Assembly: GCA_963695805.1 (NCBI GenBank)
Contig: CAVOHV010000007.1
Span: forward strand, 62,001-126,000
DNA: 64,000 nt
Reading direction: 5' to 3'
From: DASUPK01 sp963695805
Lineage (GTDB): Bacteria; Actinomycetota; Thermoleophilia; Solirubrobacterales; 70-9
Below, piece after piece: positions 16,698-24,951 of the stretch (the stretch's first letter is position 1; every line of letters begins with the position of its first letter). Made by a program: the position numbers and the translations under genes. Under the pieces are notes generated by a model. It was not told where the DNA came from. It searched no databases and was given only the letters and a program-made list of their open reading frames with translations.

Positions 16698-17941
16698 GTC
16701 TCGCGGTCACCGGGGCGCTGCTGGACGGCGAGACGGTCGGGCTGCGGGTGGAGGATGGCCTGATCGCGGAGCTCGGCCCAGCGGCGGAGCCGAGAACGGG
16801 CGACGAGGTGATCGACGCCGAGGGGCTCCTGCTCAGCCCGCCGATGGTGAACGCCCACACCCACGCGGCGATGACCCTGTTCCGCGGCTTCGGCGACGAC
16901 ATGCCGCTGATGGAGTGGCTGCGGACGAAGATCTGGCCCGCCGAGGCGAAGCTCCACCCGGACGACGTCTACTGGGGCACGCGGCTCGCCTGTCTGGAGA
17001 TGATCCGGTCCGGGACCTCCCGCTTCTTCGATATGTACTGGCACGGAACGGAGTCGGCGCGGGCTGTGGTCGACTCGGGCCTGCGCGCGGCGATCTCCAC
17101 CGTGATGATCGACCGGCTCGATCCCGCCAGGGGCGAGTCGATGCGGGATGAAGTCCTCGAGTCCCTCGATCGCGTCGCGGATGCCGGCCCCCGCGTCTCA
17201 CCCAGCCTGGGCCCGCACGCGATCTACACGGTCAGCTCCGAGTCTCTCGCCTGGCTCGCGGAGGTCGCCGCGGAGCGTGAGATCACCCTGCAGATTCACC
17301 TCTCCGAGACCGAGGATGAGGTGAGTGACTGCGTCGAGGCACACGGCAAGCGGCCGGCCGCCTACCTCGACGAGCTCGGCTTCCTTGGTCCTCGGACGGT
17401 GCTCGCTCACGGCGTCTGGCTCGACGAGGACGAGCTGGAGCTGATCGCGGCGCGCGAGGCAACCGTCGTCGCCAACCCCGCGGCGAACATGAAGCTCGCG
17501 GTGGGAGGGGTGCTCCCCTATCCGGCAGCGGCCCGGGCCGGTGTTCGGCTTGGGCTCGGCACCGACGGCGTCTCGTCGAACTCGAACCTCGACTCCTTCG
17601 AGGAGGTGAAGCTCTTCGCTCTGTCCCAGAAGCACGCCAGCGGCGACCCCTCGACCCTGCCCGCCGACGAGGCCCTGGCGATCGCGCGCGGATGGCGCTC
17701 GCAGGCGCTCGGCGGCACGGAGCTCGAGGCGGGCCAGCCCGCTGACTTCCTCCTGCTCCGCGGCGCGGACCCGGAGCTCTCGGCTGGCGACCTCGACGCG
17801 GACCTGGTCTACGCGACCGGCGGCTCGGTCGTCGACACCACCGTGGTTGCCGGCCGAGTTCTGATGCGCAACCGGGTCGCGCCCGGTGCCGACGAGCTCG
17901 TCGCCGAGGTTCGATCCCGCGCCGCCCGCCTCACGGCCTGA
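16694..17941 (+). CDS. mtaD: 5-methylthioadenosine/S-adenosylhomocysteine deaminase
   Basis: Amidohydrolase-superfamily deaminase that converts the adenine of MTA or SAH to hypoxanthine. The metal-binding MVNAHTHAAMTLFRGFGDD, the IHLSETEDEV histidine, LAHGVWLDEDEL and the late aspartate GLGTDGVSSNSNLD are all in place, in the arrangement specific to the MtaD/TrzA group. The 415-residue length is normal. The GTG start overlaps the phosphorylase stop by 4 bases, so the two steps are probably made together: deamination to methylthioinosine or inosylhomocysteine, then phosphorolysis. Confidence 0.9.
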   Translation: MSLAVTGALLDGETVGLRVEDGLIAELGPAAEPRTGDEVIDAEGLLLSPPMVNAHTHAAMTLFRGFGDDMPLMEWLRTKIWPAEAKLHPDDVYWGTRLACLEMIRSGTSRFFDMYWHGTESARAVVDSGLRAAISTVMIDRLDPARGESMRDEVLESLDRVADAGPRVSPSLGPHAIYTVSSESLAWLAEVAAEREITLQIHLSETEDEVSDCVEAHGKRPAAYLDELGFLGPRTVLAHGVWLDEDELELIAAREATVVANPAANMKLAVGGVLPYPAAARAGVRLGLGTDGVSSNSNLDSFEEVKLFALSQKHASGDPSTLPADEALAIARGWRSQALGGTELEAGQPADFLLLRGADPELSAGDLDADLVYATGGSVVDTTVVAGRVLMRNRVAPGADELVAEVRSRAARLTA

Positions 17942-17962
17942 CGAGCGATAGCGTCCCCGCCC

Positions 17963-18955
17963 GTGCGCACCCAGGCGCGGTTCCCGGAGGTCCCGGAGAA
18001 GGCCGGTCACTACGAGAGCTTCTATCTGAAGCTCACCCAGCCCGGCGGCGGGCGGGCCGCCTGGATCCGGCACACCGTGCACAAGCGCCCCGGGGAGCAG
18101 CCGACCTGTGCGCTCTGGTTCGTCCTCTTCGATGCGGAGGCCGCCGGGCCGCGCGCCACCAAGCGCCAGTTCGGCGCCGACGAGCTCAGTGCCGATCCGA
18201 ACACCTATATCCGGGTGGCCGACGCGAGCCTCACGGACGGGCGGGCGACCGGGCGCGTGGAGACTCCCGCTCTCGAGGCCAGCTGGGACCTGAGCTTCTC
18301 GGACGACCACGAGCCGTTCCACCATCTCCCACGCGACTTTCTCTATCGCTCCAAGCTCCCCAAGACCAAGTTCCTGAGCCCCTACCCGGACGCGGTCTTC
18401 AACGGCCGGCTCGAGCTGGACGGCGAGCCGATCGAGGTCGAGGGGTGGCGCGGGATGATCGGGCACAACTGGGGCGCCGAACACGCCGAGCGCTGGGTCT
18501 GGGTGCAGGGGTCGGGCTTCGAGGGCCACTCGGCGGAGGATTACTTCGACATGGCGGTCGGCCGGATCAAGGTCGGCGGCCGCACCACGCCCTGGGTCGG
18601 CAACGCGATGCTGATGCTCGACGGCCGGCCGCACCGGCTCGGGGGCTTCGGGCACATCCCGAGCACACAGGTCTCAGAGGAGCCCACCCGTGCGAGCTTC
18701 GAGCTCACGGGCAAGGGTGTGACCCTGAGCGGCAGTGTGAGCGCGCCTGCCAAGGACTTCGTCGCCTGGATCTACGCCGACCCGGTCGGCCCCGAGCACA
18801 ACACGCTCAATTGCTCGATCTCCGACCTGGAGCTGGACGTCGAGCTCGACGGCGGGCAGGCCGAGACACTCAGGGTCTCGGGTGCGGCCGCCTACGAGTA
18901 CGGCACACGCGACACCGACCACGGCATCCCGGTGCAGCCCTACCCGGACGGGTAG
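17963..18955 (+). CDS. CrtC/AttH lipocalin-like domain protein
   Basis: A 330-residue protein beginning at GTG 17963 with no signal peptide. The segment GHNWGAEHAERWVWVQG, followed by strand-rich sequence with WVGNAMLMLDGR and LGGFGHI, fits the double-lipocalin fold shared by carotenoid 1,2-hydratase (CrtC), AttH and tocopherol-cyclase-like proteins. These bind apolar substrates; the true function here is unknown. It comes 22 bases after mtaD and may be co-transcribed. No carotenoid gene is nearby. Confidence 0.62.
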   Translation: MRTQARFPEVPEKAGHYESFYLKLTQPGGGRAAWIRHTVHKRPGEQPTCALWFVLFDAEAAGPRATKRQFGADELSADPNTYIRVADASLTDGRATGRVETPALEASWDLSFSDDHEPFHHLPRDFLYRSKLPKTKFLSPYPDAVFNGRLELDGEPIEVEGWRGMIGHNWGAEHAERWVWVQGSGFEGHSAEDYFDMAVGRIKVGGRTTPWVGNAMLMLDGRPHRLGGFGHIPSTQVSEEPTRASFELTGKGVTLSGSVSAPAKDFVAWIYADPVGPEHNTLNCSISDLELDVELDGGQAETLRVSGAAAYEYGTRDTDHGIPVQPYPDG

Positions 18956-18967
18956 CTCACCCGCGGG

Positions 18968-20122
18968 CTACTTCTTCTTGAAGAACGCCCAGGTGTCGGG
19001 CAGGCCGAGGGCGGCGCGCAACTGCGGCCCGTTGACGGAGGTGGTGCCGCCGGTGCCGATCAGGTTGGCGCGGACGATCCGCGGCGAGACCCCGCGCTGG
19101 GTGACCGCGATGTTCTTCAACTTGCCGCGCAGGCCGATCGAGTGGAGCGCCGAGTTCATCCGGGCAATCGAGAACTTCCGCTTCCAGTGCTCGTAGGGCG
19201 AGCCTGCGTCGGCCTCGAAGGGATCATCCACCCCGCGCAGATAGGGGATCGCGGGCTGCCCGAAGCCGAGCGACGAGTTCTCGTTGTTCTCCGTATGTCC
19301 GCCGGAGGTCGAGAAGAAGAACGTCTGAGCGATCTTGCCTGCGTAGAGGACAACCTGCAGGGGTGTGGAGCTGACGGCCTGGTCCGTCTTGGGGGTCTCC
19401 GCTGCGACGCCCCCGTAGGCCTGGCTCCGAGCGTCGTCGTAGAGGTCGAAATTCCCTCCGCGAATTCCAGTCGAGAGCCCGTAGGACCGCGCCGTCACCG
19501 CCTGCGCCTTGAGGGCCTCGAGTGGCCAGGACGCGGGCGACTCCTTCGAGACCACGCCCCGCACGTAGTCCTCGATCTCCACGACGTTGATCGCCTGGAG
19601 CGAGCTGCCCGATGCCCTGACCTCGAGCGAGCCGCGATAGGTGCCCTTGCCGGCGACGGTGACGGCGGGTGCGCCGGCTGCGGTCATCGCGGCTCCGCAG
19701 CGGGCGATCCGCCTGCCCTTCTTCGACTGCACCACGACGCCGGGGCCCTTTCGCTTGGCGACGTAGCCCTTGCCGGGCTTGAGGCCGGCCCCGCAGGCCG
19801 AGCCGGCGCCACGGAAAGAGACGCTCCGCGCGCCGTCACGAAGGAGCACCCGGACCGAGCGATCCGCGGTCGTTCCGATCGTGGTGCCGGTGTAGTAATG
19901 CGTGAGGATCTGGTCGTACTTGAAGCCTTGCTTGGCGTAGCCGTAGGCGCCGTACTGGCTCATCCCCACCCCGTGTCCGAAGCCGGCGCCGTTCACCACC
20001 CAGGTCCTCGCCTTGACGGCCTTATGAGCGCCGCCTCCGCGGACCAATGCCGAGGCGGTCGTCGGCAGCGGGAGCGCGAGCATCAGCGCCGCGAGCAGGA
20101 TGGTTCTGGTCCCCCGGGGCAT
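18968..20122 (-). CDS. SpoIID/LytB domain cell-wall protein
   Basis: Exported protein whose N-terminus (RTILLAALMLALPLPTTASA) is a signal peptide. The family motif pair is clear: GFGHGVGMSQYGAYGYAKQG near residues 47-66, and VVEIEDYVRGVVSKESPASW followed by ALKAQAVTARSY in the centre. TFFFSTSGGHTENNE further on is also typical. In Bacillus, SpoIID is a lytic transglycosylase that trims denuded glycan during engulfment; in non-sporulating actinobacteria its homologues are probably wall-remodelling enzymes. The C-terminus ends in KKK. It is divergent from the second aldehyde dehydrogenase, with a 79-base gap. Confidence 0.88.
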   Translation of the reverse strand: MPRGTRTILLAALMLALPLPTTASALVRGGGAHKAVKARTWVVNGAGFGHGVGMSQYGAYGYAKQGFKYDQILTHYYTGTTIGTTADRSVRVLLRDGARSVSFRGAGSACGAGLKPGKGYVAKRKGPGVVVQSKKGRRIARCGAAMTAAGAPAVTVAGKGTYRGSLEVRASGSSLQAINVVEIEDYVRGVVSKESPASWPLEALKAQAVTARSYGLSTGIRGGNFDLYDDARSQAYGGVAAETPKTDQAVSSTPLQVVLYAGKIAQTFFFSTSGGHTENNENSSLGFGQPAIPYLRGVDDPFEADAGSPYEHWKRKFSIARMNSALHSIGLRGKLKNIAVTQRGVSPRIVRANLIGTGGTTSVNGPQLRAALGLPDTWAFFKKK

Positions 20123-20201
20123 CGACCCTGGATAACGGGTCCGGCGGCGGGAAGTTGCGGAGGGCTAGGCTGTGGACAGGCGAGTTTTCAAGGAGAGGAC
20201 G

Positions 20202-21647
20202 ATGGCGACCGAGACGATTCAGCTGACCGATCACAAGCTCTACGTCGTCGGCGAGTGGATTGAGACCGGCGAGTGGTCGGAGGTGAAGTCGCCGTACGAC
20301 GGAACCGTGATCGGGCGAGTGCCGAAGGGCGATGCGGCCCTGGTCGACAGGGCTGTCGGCGCCGCGCACGCGGCCTTCGAGGCCGGCAGCTTCCCCGCTC
20401 ACGAGCGCGCCGCCCTGCTTGACCGTGCCGCCGAGCTCGTGGCCGAGCGCGAGGACGACCTGACCATGACGATCGCCGCCGAGGCCGGCAAGCCGGTGAA
20501 GACGGCGCGCGTGGAGGCCCAGCGCTGCGTCTCCACCTTGGATTTCTCCGCGGTCGCGGCCCGCACGCTCACGGGCCACACCGTTCCCATGGGAGCGGGC
20601 GCCGCGGGCGATGGCAAGCTCGGGATCGTGATTCGCGTCCCCTACGGCGTGGTCGGGGCGATCAGCCCATTCAACTTTCCGCTCAACCTGGTGGCGCACA
20701 AGCTCGGTCCGGCGATTGCTGCCGGGAATGCGGTCGTCCTGAAGCCGGCAGGCCAGACCCCGATCTCGGCCCTCAAGCTCGCCGAGGTCCTCTATGACGC
20801 CGGCCTCCCGGAGAACTGGCTGCAGGTCGTCTGCGGCCCGGGCTCTGAGGTCGGCAACGCGATCGTCGAGGACGACCGCACGCGCGCGATCACCTTCACC
20901 GGTTCCGCGGAGGTCGGCTGGGGCATCCGCTCCAAGGCGCCTCACAAGAAGGTGAACCTCGAGCTCGGCTCGAACGCGCCTCTGATCGTCAACGAGGATG
21001 GCGACTGGGAGACCGCCGCGGACAAGGCGCAGATCCACGCCTTCTCTCACGCCGGCCAGAGCTGCATCTCGGTCCAGCGGATACTCCTGCACGAGTCCAT
21101 CGCGGATCAGTTCACCGAGCGTTTCGTGAAGAACATCGAGTCACTGGTCACCGGCGACCCGATGGACGAGAACACCGACGTCGGCCCCGTGATCTCGCCC
21201 GGCGACCGGGACCGCGTCAAGGAGTGGATCGATGAGGCGGCGTCGAAGGGGGGAGAGATCCTCACCGGCGGCGAGCTGGTCGACGAGGGCCGGTGCATAG
21301 CCCCCACCGTGATCAGGAACGACCCGCGCGAGTGCCACACCTGGAAGGACGAGATCTTCGGCCCAGTGGCCACGATCCACACCTTCAAGACGTTCGACGA
21401 GGCCCTGGAGATGGCGAACGACTCCCGTTACGGCCTGCAGGCCGGCGTCTTCACCCGTGATGTCGGCAACGCGAAGAAGGCCGGCGAGACGCTCGAGTTC
21501 GGCGGCGTCCTCGTCAACGAGGTGCCAACCTTCCGCACCGACCAGATGCCCTACGGCGGCGTCAAGGACTCGGGCAACACCCGCGAGGGCCCCCACTACG
21601 CAGTCCATGAGCTGACCGAGGAGCGCCTGGTCACCATCCAGGGCTAG
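20202..21647 (+). CDS. NAD(P)-dependent aldehyde dehydrogenase
   Basis: A 481-residue member of the aldehyde dehydrogenase superfamily. Landmarks: FNFPLNLVAHKLGPAIAAGN, nucleotide-binding TFTGSAEVGWGI, general base in LELGSNAPLIV, catalytic cysteine in HAGQSCISVQRI, and DEIFGPVATI. It resembles the lactaldehyde or glyceraldehyde-3-phosphate (non-phosphorylating) branch, but the substrate is not certain. The ATG at 20202 has AAGGAGAGGAC just upstream; the frame stays open for ten more codons but has no better start. It ends with TAG at 21645-21647, and the same frame then continues with an unusual lysine-rich stretch (next entry). Confidence 0.9.
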   Translation: MATETIQLTDHKLYVVGEWIETGEWSEVKSPYDGTVIGRVPKGDAALVDRAVGAAHAAFEAGSFPAHERAALLDRAAELVAEREDDLTMTIAAEAGKPVKTARVEAQRCVSTLDFSAVAARTLTGHTVPMGAGAAGDGKLGIVIRVPYGVVGAISPFNFPLNLVAHKLGPAIAAGNAVVLKPAGQTPISALKLAEVLYDAGLPENWLQVVCGPGSEVGNAIVEDDRTRAITFTGSAEVGWGIRSKAPHKKVNLELGSNAPLIVNEDGDWETAADKAQIHAFSHAGQSCISVQRILLHESIADQFTERFVKNIESLVTGDPMDENTDVGPVISPGDRDRVKEWIDEAASKGGEILTGGELVDEGRCIAPTVIRNDPRECHTWKDEIFGPVATIHTFKTFDEALEMANDSRYGLQAGVFTRDVGNAKKAGETLEFGGVLVNEVPTFRTDQMPYGGVKDSGNTREGPHYAVHELTEERLVTIQG

Positions 21648-21767
21648 TCCCTGGCCACCACAAGCGCCGCGCCCGTCACCAAGAAGAAGACGTGCAGGAA
21701 GAAGAAGAAGTACCGCGGCGCCGACGCCGCCAAGAAGAAGAAGTGCAAGAAGAAGAAGCGGCGCTGA
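21648..21767 (+). pseudogene. Lysine/cysteine-rich open frame directly after the dehydrogenase stop
   Basis: After the TAG of the aldehyde dehydrogenase, the same frame stays open for 39 codons to a TGA at 21765. It encodes a tail with blocks KKKTCRKKKKYRG and KKKKCKKKKRR. There is no ATG, GTG or TTG start inside it. Lys-rich stretches spaced by Cys look like C-terminal tails of exported proteins rather than random DNA. It could be the leftover 3' end of another gene, or an extension made by occasional readthrough of the amber codon. It is not an ordinary independent gene. Confidence 0.4.
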
Positions 21768-21779
21768 GCTAGTCCGGAA

Positions 21780-23105
21780 TCAGTCGTTCGGGCGCGCCAT
21801 CTTGCGGTGGTCGAGCGCCTCGTCGAGGATCTTCTCGTCGACCCCCATCTCCTTCGCCACCTCGCGAATCGAGCGATTCGAGGCGGCCGCCTCCTTGACG
21901 ATCTCGCCTGCCTTGTCGTAGCCGATGTGGGGGTTGAGGGCGGTGGCGACGATCAGATTGGCCTCCCGGTGGCGCTCGAGCATCTCCTCGTTCGGCTCGA
22001 TCCCGCGGACGCATTTCTCGTCCAGATGGCGGGCGGCCGCGGCCAGCAGCTTGATCGAGTCGAGCAGGTTGCGGGCGATCAGCGGCACCCTGACGTTGAG
22101 CTCGAACTGCCCCTGACTCCCCGCCATCGTGATCGCGGCGTCGTTGCCGATCACCTGGTCCGCGACCTGGATGACGACCTCCGGGATGACCGGGTTGACC
22201 TTGCCCGGCATGATCGACGAGCCCTTCTGGAGCTCCGGCAAGCGCAGCTCCGCGAGGCCCGCCCGTGGTCCCGAGCCCATCAGCGCGAGATCGTTGGCGA
22301 TCTTGAGCAATGAGACGGCCACCGTCTTGAGCGCGCCGGATAGCTCGACCAGGGCGTCCCGATTTGCCTGAGCCTCGAAGGGATCGGCGGGCTCGGAGAT
22401 GTCGAGGCCGGTGTCAGCGCTGAGCTGCTCCCGGACCTTGGCGGCGAACTCAGGGTGGGTGTTGAGCCCCGTGCCGGTCGCGGTTCCGCCCAGCGGGATC
22501 TGCCCGACGCGGCCGAGAGTCGAGCGAACGCGGTCTGCTCCGAGTCTGATCTGCGTGGCGTATCCGGCGAACTCCTGTCCGAGGGTGACCGGGACGGCGT
22601 CCATCAGATGCGTCCGGCCGGTCTTGACCAGATCAGCGAACTCATCGGCCTTGCGCTCTAGGGCTGCCCGCAGCTCATCCAGCGCGGGGAGGAGGTCGGA
22701 ATGGACTTGGTCCAGCGCCGCCAGGTGGACCGCCGAGGGGAAGACGTCGTTCGAGGACTGCCCCATGTTGACGTGGTCGTTCGGGTGGGCTCCGTCGCCC
22801 GCGAGTGCAGCGATCACCTCGTTCGCGTTCATGTTTGACGAGGTCCCGGAGCCGGTCTGGAAGACGTCGATCGGGAACTGGTCGTCGTGTTCGCCGGCGG
22901 CGACCTCGTCGCCGGCCTTGGAGATCCGCTCAGCGAGATCGGAATCGAGCTGGCCGAGCTGGGCGTTCGTGCGCGCGCCGGCCGCCTTGATTCGCCCGAG
23001 CCAGTGGATCACCGGCGCTGGGATCGGGTGACCGGAAATCTGGAAGTTCTCAACCGCCTTCGTGGTCTCGCCGCCCCAGAGCTGGTCGGTGGTCTTCGCC
23101 TCCAT
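21780..23105 (-). CDS. fumC: Fumarate hydratase, class II
   Basis: Iron-independent fumarase of the citric acid cycle, converting fumarate to malate. The 441-residue protein has TGSGTSSNMNANEV, the MGQSSNDVFPSA segment, GRTHLMDAVPVTLGQE with the active-site His, and the family signature GSSIMPGKVNP. The C-terminal domain has HIGYDKAGEIVKEA. The start is ATG 23105. The lysine-rich frame lies between its stop and the preceding convergent gene. Confidence 0.97.
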   Translation of the reverse strand: MEAKTTDQLWGGETTKAVENFQISGHPIPAPVIHWLGRIKAAGARTNAQLGQLDSDLAERISKAGDEVAAGEHDDQFPIDVFQTGSGTSSNMNANEVIAALAGDGAHPNDHVNMGQSSNDVFPSAVHLAALDQVHSDLLPALDELRAALERKADEFADLVKTGRTHLMDAVPVTLGQEFAGYATQIRLGADRVRSTLGRVGQIPLGGTATGTGLNTHPEFAAKVREQLSADTGLDISEPADPFEAQANRDALVELSGALKTVAVSLLKIANDLALMGSGPRAGLAELRLPELQKGSSIMPGKVNPVIPEVVIQVADQVIGNDAAITMAGSQGQFELNVRVPLIARNLLDSIKLLAAAARHLDEKCVRGIEPNEEMLERHREANLIVATALNPHIGYDKAGEIVKEAAASNRSIREVAKEMGVDEKILDEALDHRKMARPND

Positions 23106-23122
23106 CTCTGATCGGAGGCTAC

Positions 23123-23590
23123 CTAGCCGGAGCGCTGGCCGGCGGCGTAGCCGCGGCCGAAGGCCCGCTCGAAGCTCGCCGGGAGGCTTCCGCCAGCCTC
23201 ACTGAAGTGCGCCGATGAATTGATTCGCCTGACCAGGTCCGTATGGATCGGATCGGCGCCCTTGCTCACCGCTCCGATCAGGTAGCCGAGCTCGACCGAA
23301 GCGTGTCCGCCGGGGTCGCGCCTGGCCTCGTTGTTGAGCTTGGTCGCGGCGACGATCATCTCCTGGCCGATGTTGGCGAGCTGCCCCGCCTCCTGCTGTG
23401 GGACGAGACAGTCGGAGATCGGCGTCGTGCTCCCGAGCAGGACCGGTGCGGGAGCGCGCTCGAGGGCCTTCAGATAGGCCTCGTTGCCGACCAGGCAGGA
23501 GGCCGGAGCCTGGTCGTCCTGACTGCTGCCGCAGCCCGCGATCAGCAGGATCGCTCCGGTCAGCAGGGCGGCGGCGATTCGCTCGAGCAC
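23123..23590 (-). CDS. Putative lipoprotein, function unknown
   Basis: No family recognised. From a GTG at 23590 the protein begins VLERIAAALLTGAILLIAGCGSS, a lipoprotein signal with lipobox LIAGC, so it should be lipid-anchored on the outer face of the membrane. The mature part of about 130 residues is helical, with two further cysteines (SCLVGNEAY and SDCLVPQQ) that may form a disulfide. An ATG at 23623 would add eleven residues before the signal. It follows the fumC start by 17 bases on the same strand and is divergent from the MarR regulator. Confidence 0.7.
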   Translation of the reverse strand: MLERIAAALLTGAILLIAGCGSSQDDQAPASCLVGNEAYLKALERAPAPVLLGSTTPISDCLVPQQEAGQLANIGQEMIVAATKLNNEARRDPGGHASVELGYLIGAVSKGADPIHTDLVRRINSSAHFSEAGGSLPASFERAFGRGYAAGQRSG

Positions 23591-23598
23591 TCCCTGAT

Positions 23599-23608
23599 CG
23601 TACGTACG
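23599..23608. promoter_or_regulatory. Palindrome between lipoprotein and marR genes
   Basis: CGTACGTACG is a perfect 10-base palindrome in the short gap between divergent genes, with TGATCA close by at 23628-23633. It is a candidate operator for the adjacent MarR regulator. At this length it could also be chance. Confidence 0.3.
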
Positions 23609-23636
23609 TCCGCCGCGGGCCATAACTTGATCACTC

Positions 23637-24089
23637 GTGACCGACGAGGCGACGCCCCTTCGCCCCATCGATCCGCTTGCTCACCGTGCGCTGGAGGCAC
23701 TGGTGCGGGCTCAGGCGAATCTCACCCGCCGCCTCGCCGCGGACCTCGAAAGGATCGGCGTTTCCGCGACCGGCTTCACGATGCTGGTGCTGCTGACCAG
23801 CGCGGGAGGCCGCCTCGAGCTGCGGACCATGCGCCGCCGTCTCGGCGCCTCGAAGGCGACCGCGACCGAGGTGCTCGACACGCTCGAGAACCGCGGCTTC
23901 GTCACCCGCAGCAGGCTGGAGAGCGATCGCCGGGCCGTGGCCGTCGCCCTGACGCAGGCCGGCCACAACCTCGTCACCCACGCCTTCCCGTCGCACGCCG
24001 AGCGGGTCCGGGAGGCGTTCGGAGTCCTCGACGAGGCCGAGAAGCGCCAGCTGGCCGATCTCTGCCGCAAGCTCGACCGCGCGGCCTAG
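23637..24089 (+). CDS. MarR family transcriptional regulator
   Basis: A 150-residue winged-helix regulator. The DNA-binding part is visible in LELRTMRRRLGASKATATEVLDTLENRGFV, followed by the wing with RSRLESDRRAVAVALTQAG, the characteristic DRR segment of MarR proteins. Flanking helices form the dimer interface. It starts at GTG 23637 and is divergent from the lipoprotein, which is its most likely local target. The ligand is unknown. Confidence 0.88.
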   Translation: MTDEATPLRPIDPLAHRALEALVRAQANLTRRLAADLERIGVSATGFTMLVLLTSAGGRLELRTMRRRLGASKATATEVLDTLENRGFVTRSRLESDRRAVAVALTQAGHNLVTHAFPSHAERVREAFGVLDEAEKRQLADLCRKLDRAA

Positions 24090-24091
24090 CC

Positions 24092-24119
24092 CGGCCGCGG
24101 TTTTTGTGGCGGCCGTTTT
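24092..24119. terminator. Bidirectional terminator candidate between convergent genes
   Basis: CGGCCGC (24092-24098) pairs with GCGGCCG (24109-24115) over a T-rich loop, and TTTTA follows on the plus strand. It lies between the marR stop and the overlapping stop of the convergent AraC gene. Confidence 0.5.
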
Positions 24120-24864
24120 ATGGCGAAGCGGCCCACAGTGACGCGAGTCTTGTCGGCGGCATGCCGGTGAGACGAACCGAGTCGCGCGTCATGTGGGCCT
24201 GATCCGCATAGCCGAGCTCCGCGGCGAGCCTCGCCAGGTCCTGATCGCCGTCCGAGATCGCCTGTGCCTGACCGACGAGCCGCCGGAAGCGAAGCACCCG
24301 GTCGAGAGTCTTCGGCCCGTAACCGACCGCCTGATGAAATCTCCGGCGCAGCTGCCGGCCGCTGATCCCGAGAGCGTTGGCGAGCTCGTCGACCCGGCTG
24401 CCGGGGAAGCCGAGACGGCGCGTCGCCGCGAGCACAAGCGGATCCGGCGAGGTCTCGGTGAGCCCGGAGGCCACCAGTCCCTCGAGCAGCAGGTATTCGC
24501 CCTCTCCCTCCCGGGCGCCATGCAGTCGCTCGGCCAGCTCGGAGGCCCGTGGTCCGAAGACGTCCTCGAGGGGAACCTGGACGTCGAGGAGCTCGCTTGC
24601 CGGCCTGCCGAACACGGCCCCAGCCATGCCGGGACGCAGCCGGATGCCGACGATCCTCTGGCCGGCTCGGACCGGGCTCTGGCGGGCCGCCCGGTCGAGC
24701 CCGGCAACGGTCACTTGCCCGTCTCGCCAGACGAGATCCACGCTCCCGTCGGGCAGGATCAGCGTCGAGTCGGCATCTGCGCCCTCGGGTAGCTCCCGCA
24801 GCCAGCGGCAGGCGACCACGGGGTGCAATGCCCGGCTTGGTGCGAACTCCAGGTAACCGCCCAT
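24118..24864 (-). CDS. AraC family transcriptional regulator
   Basis: A 248-residue protein with an N-terminal sensing domain of the DUF6597 type (YLEFAPSRALHPVVACRWL at the start, then LPDGSVDLVWRDG) and a C-terminal double helix-turn-helix: RVDELANALGISGRQLRRRF for the first, DLARLAAELGYADQAHMTRD for the second. The ligand is unknown. It is divergent from a VOC-family gene with an 87-base gap that contains an inverted repeat, so it probably controls that gene and itself. Confidence 0.87.
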   Translation of the reverse strand: MGGYLEFAPSRALHPVVACRWLRELPEGADADSTLILPDGSVDLVWRDGQVTVAGLDRAARQSPVRAGQRIVGIRLRPGMAGAVFGRPASELLDVQVPLEDVFGPRASELAERLHGAREGEGEYLLLEGLVASGLTETSPDPLVLAATRRLGFPGSRVDELANALGISGRQLRRRFHQAVGYGPKTLDRVLRFRRLVGQAQAISDGDQDLARLAAELGYADQAHMTRDSVRLTGMPPTRLASLWAASP

Positions 24865-24883
24865 GTCCCAAAGCTAAAGGACG

Positions 24884-24928
24884 TCCGAAACGTTCAAGGC
24901 GAGCGAGCCGCCGCCGGATAGTTTCGGA
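24884..24928. promoter_or_regulatory. Inverted repeat in the araC-type/VOC divergent promoter
   Basis: TCCGAAAC at 24884-24891 is the exact reverse complement of GTTTCGGA at 24921-24928, with 29 bases between. This is a candidate binding site pair for the adjacent AraC regulator. An AAGGAG ribosome-binding site follows before the VOC start. Confidence 0.4.
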
Positions 24929-24951
24929 GAAATCGACGGAAGGAGCCCACA

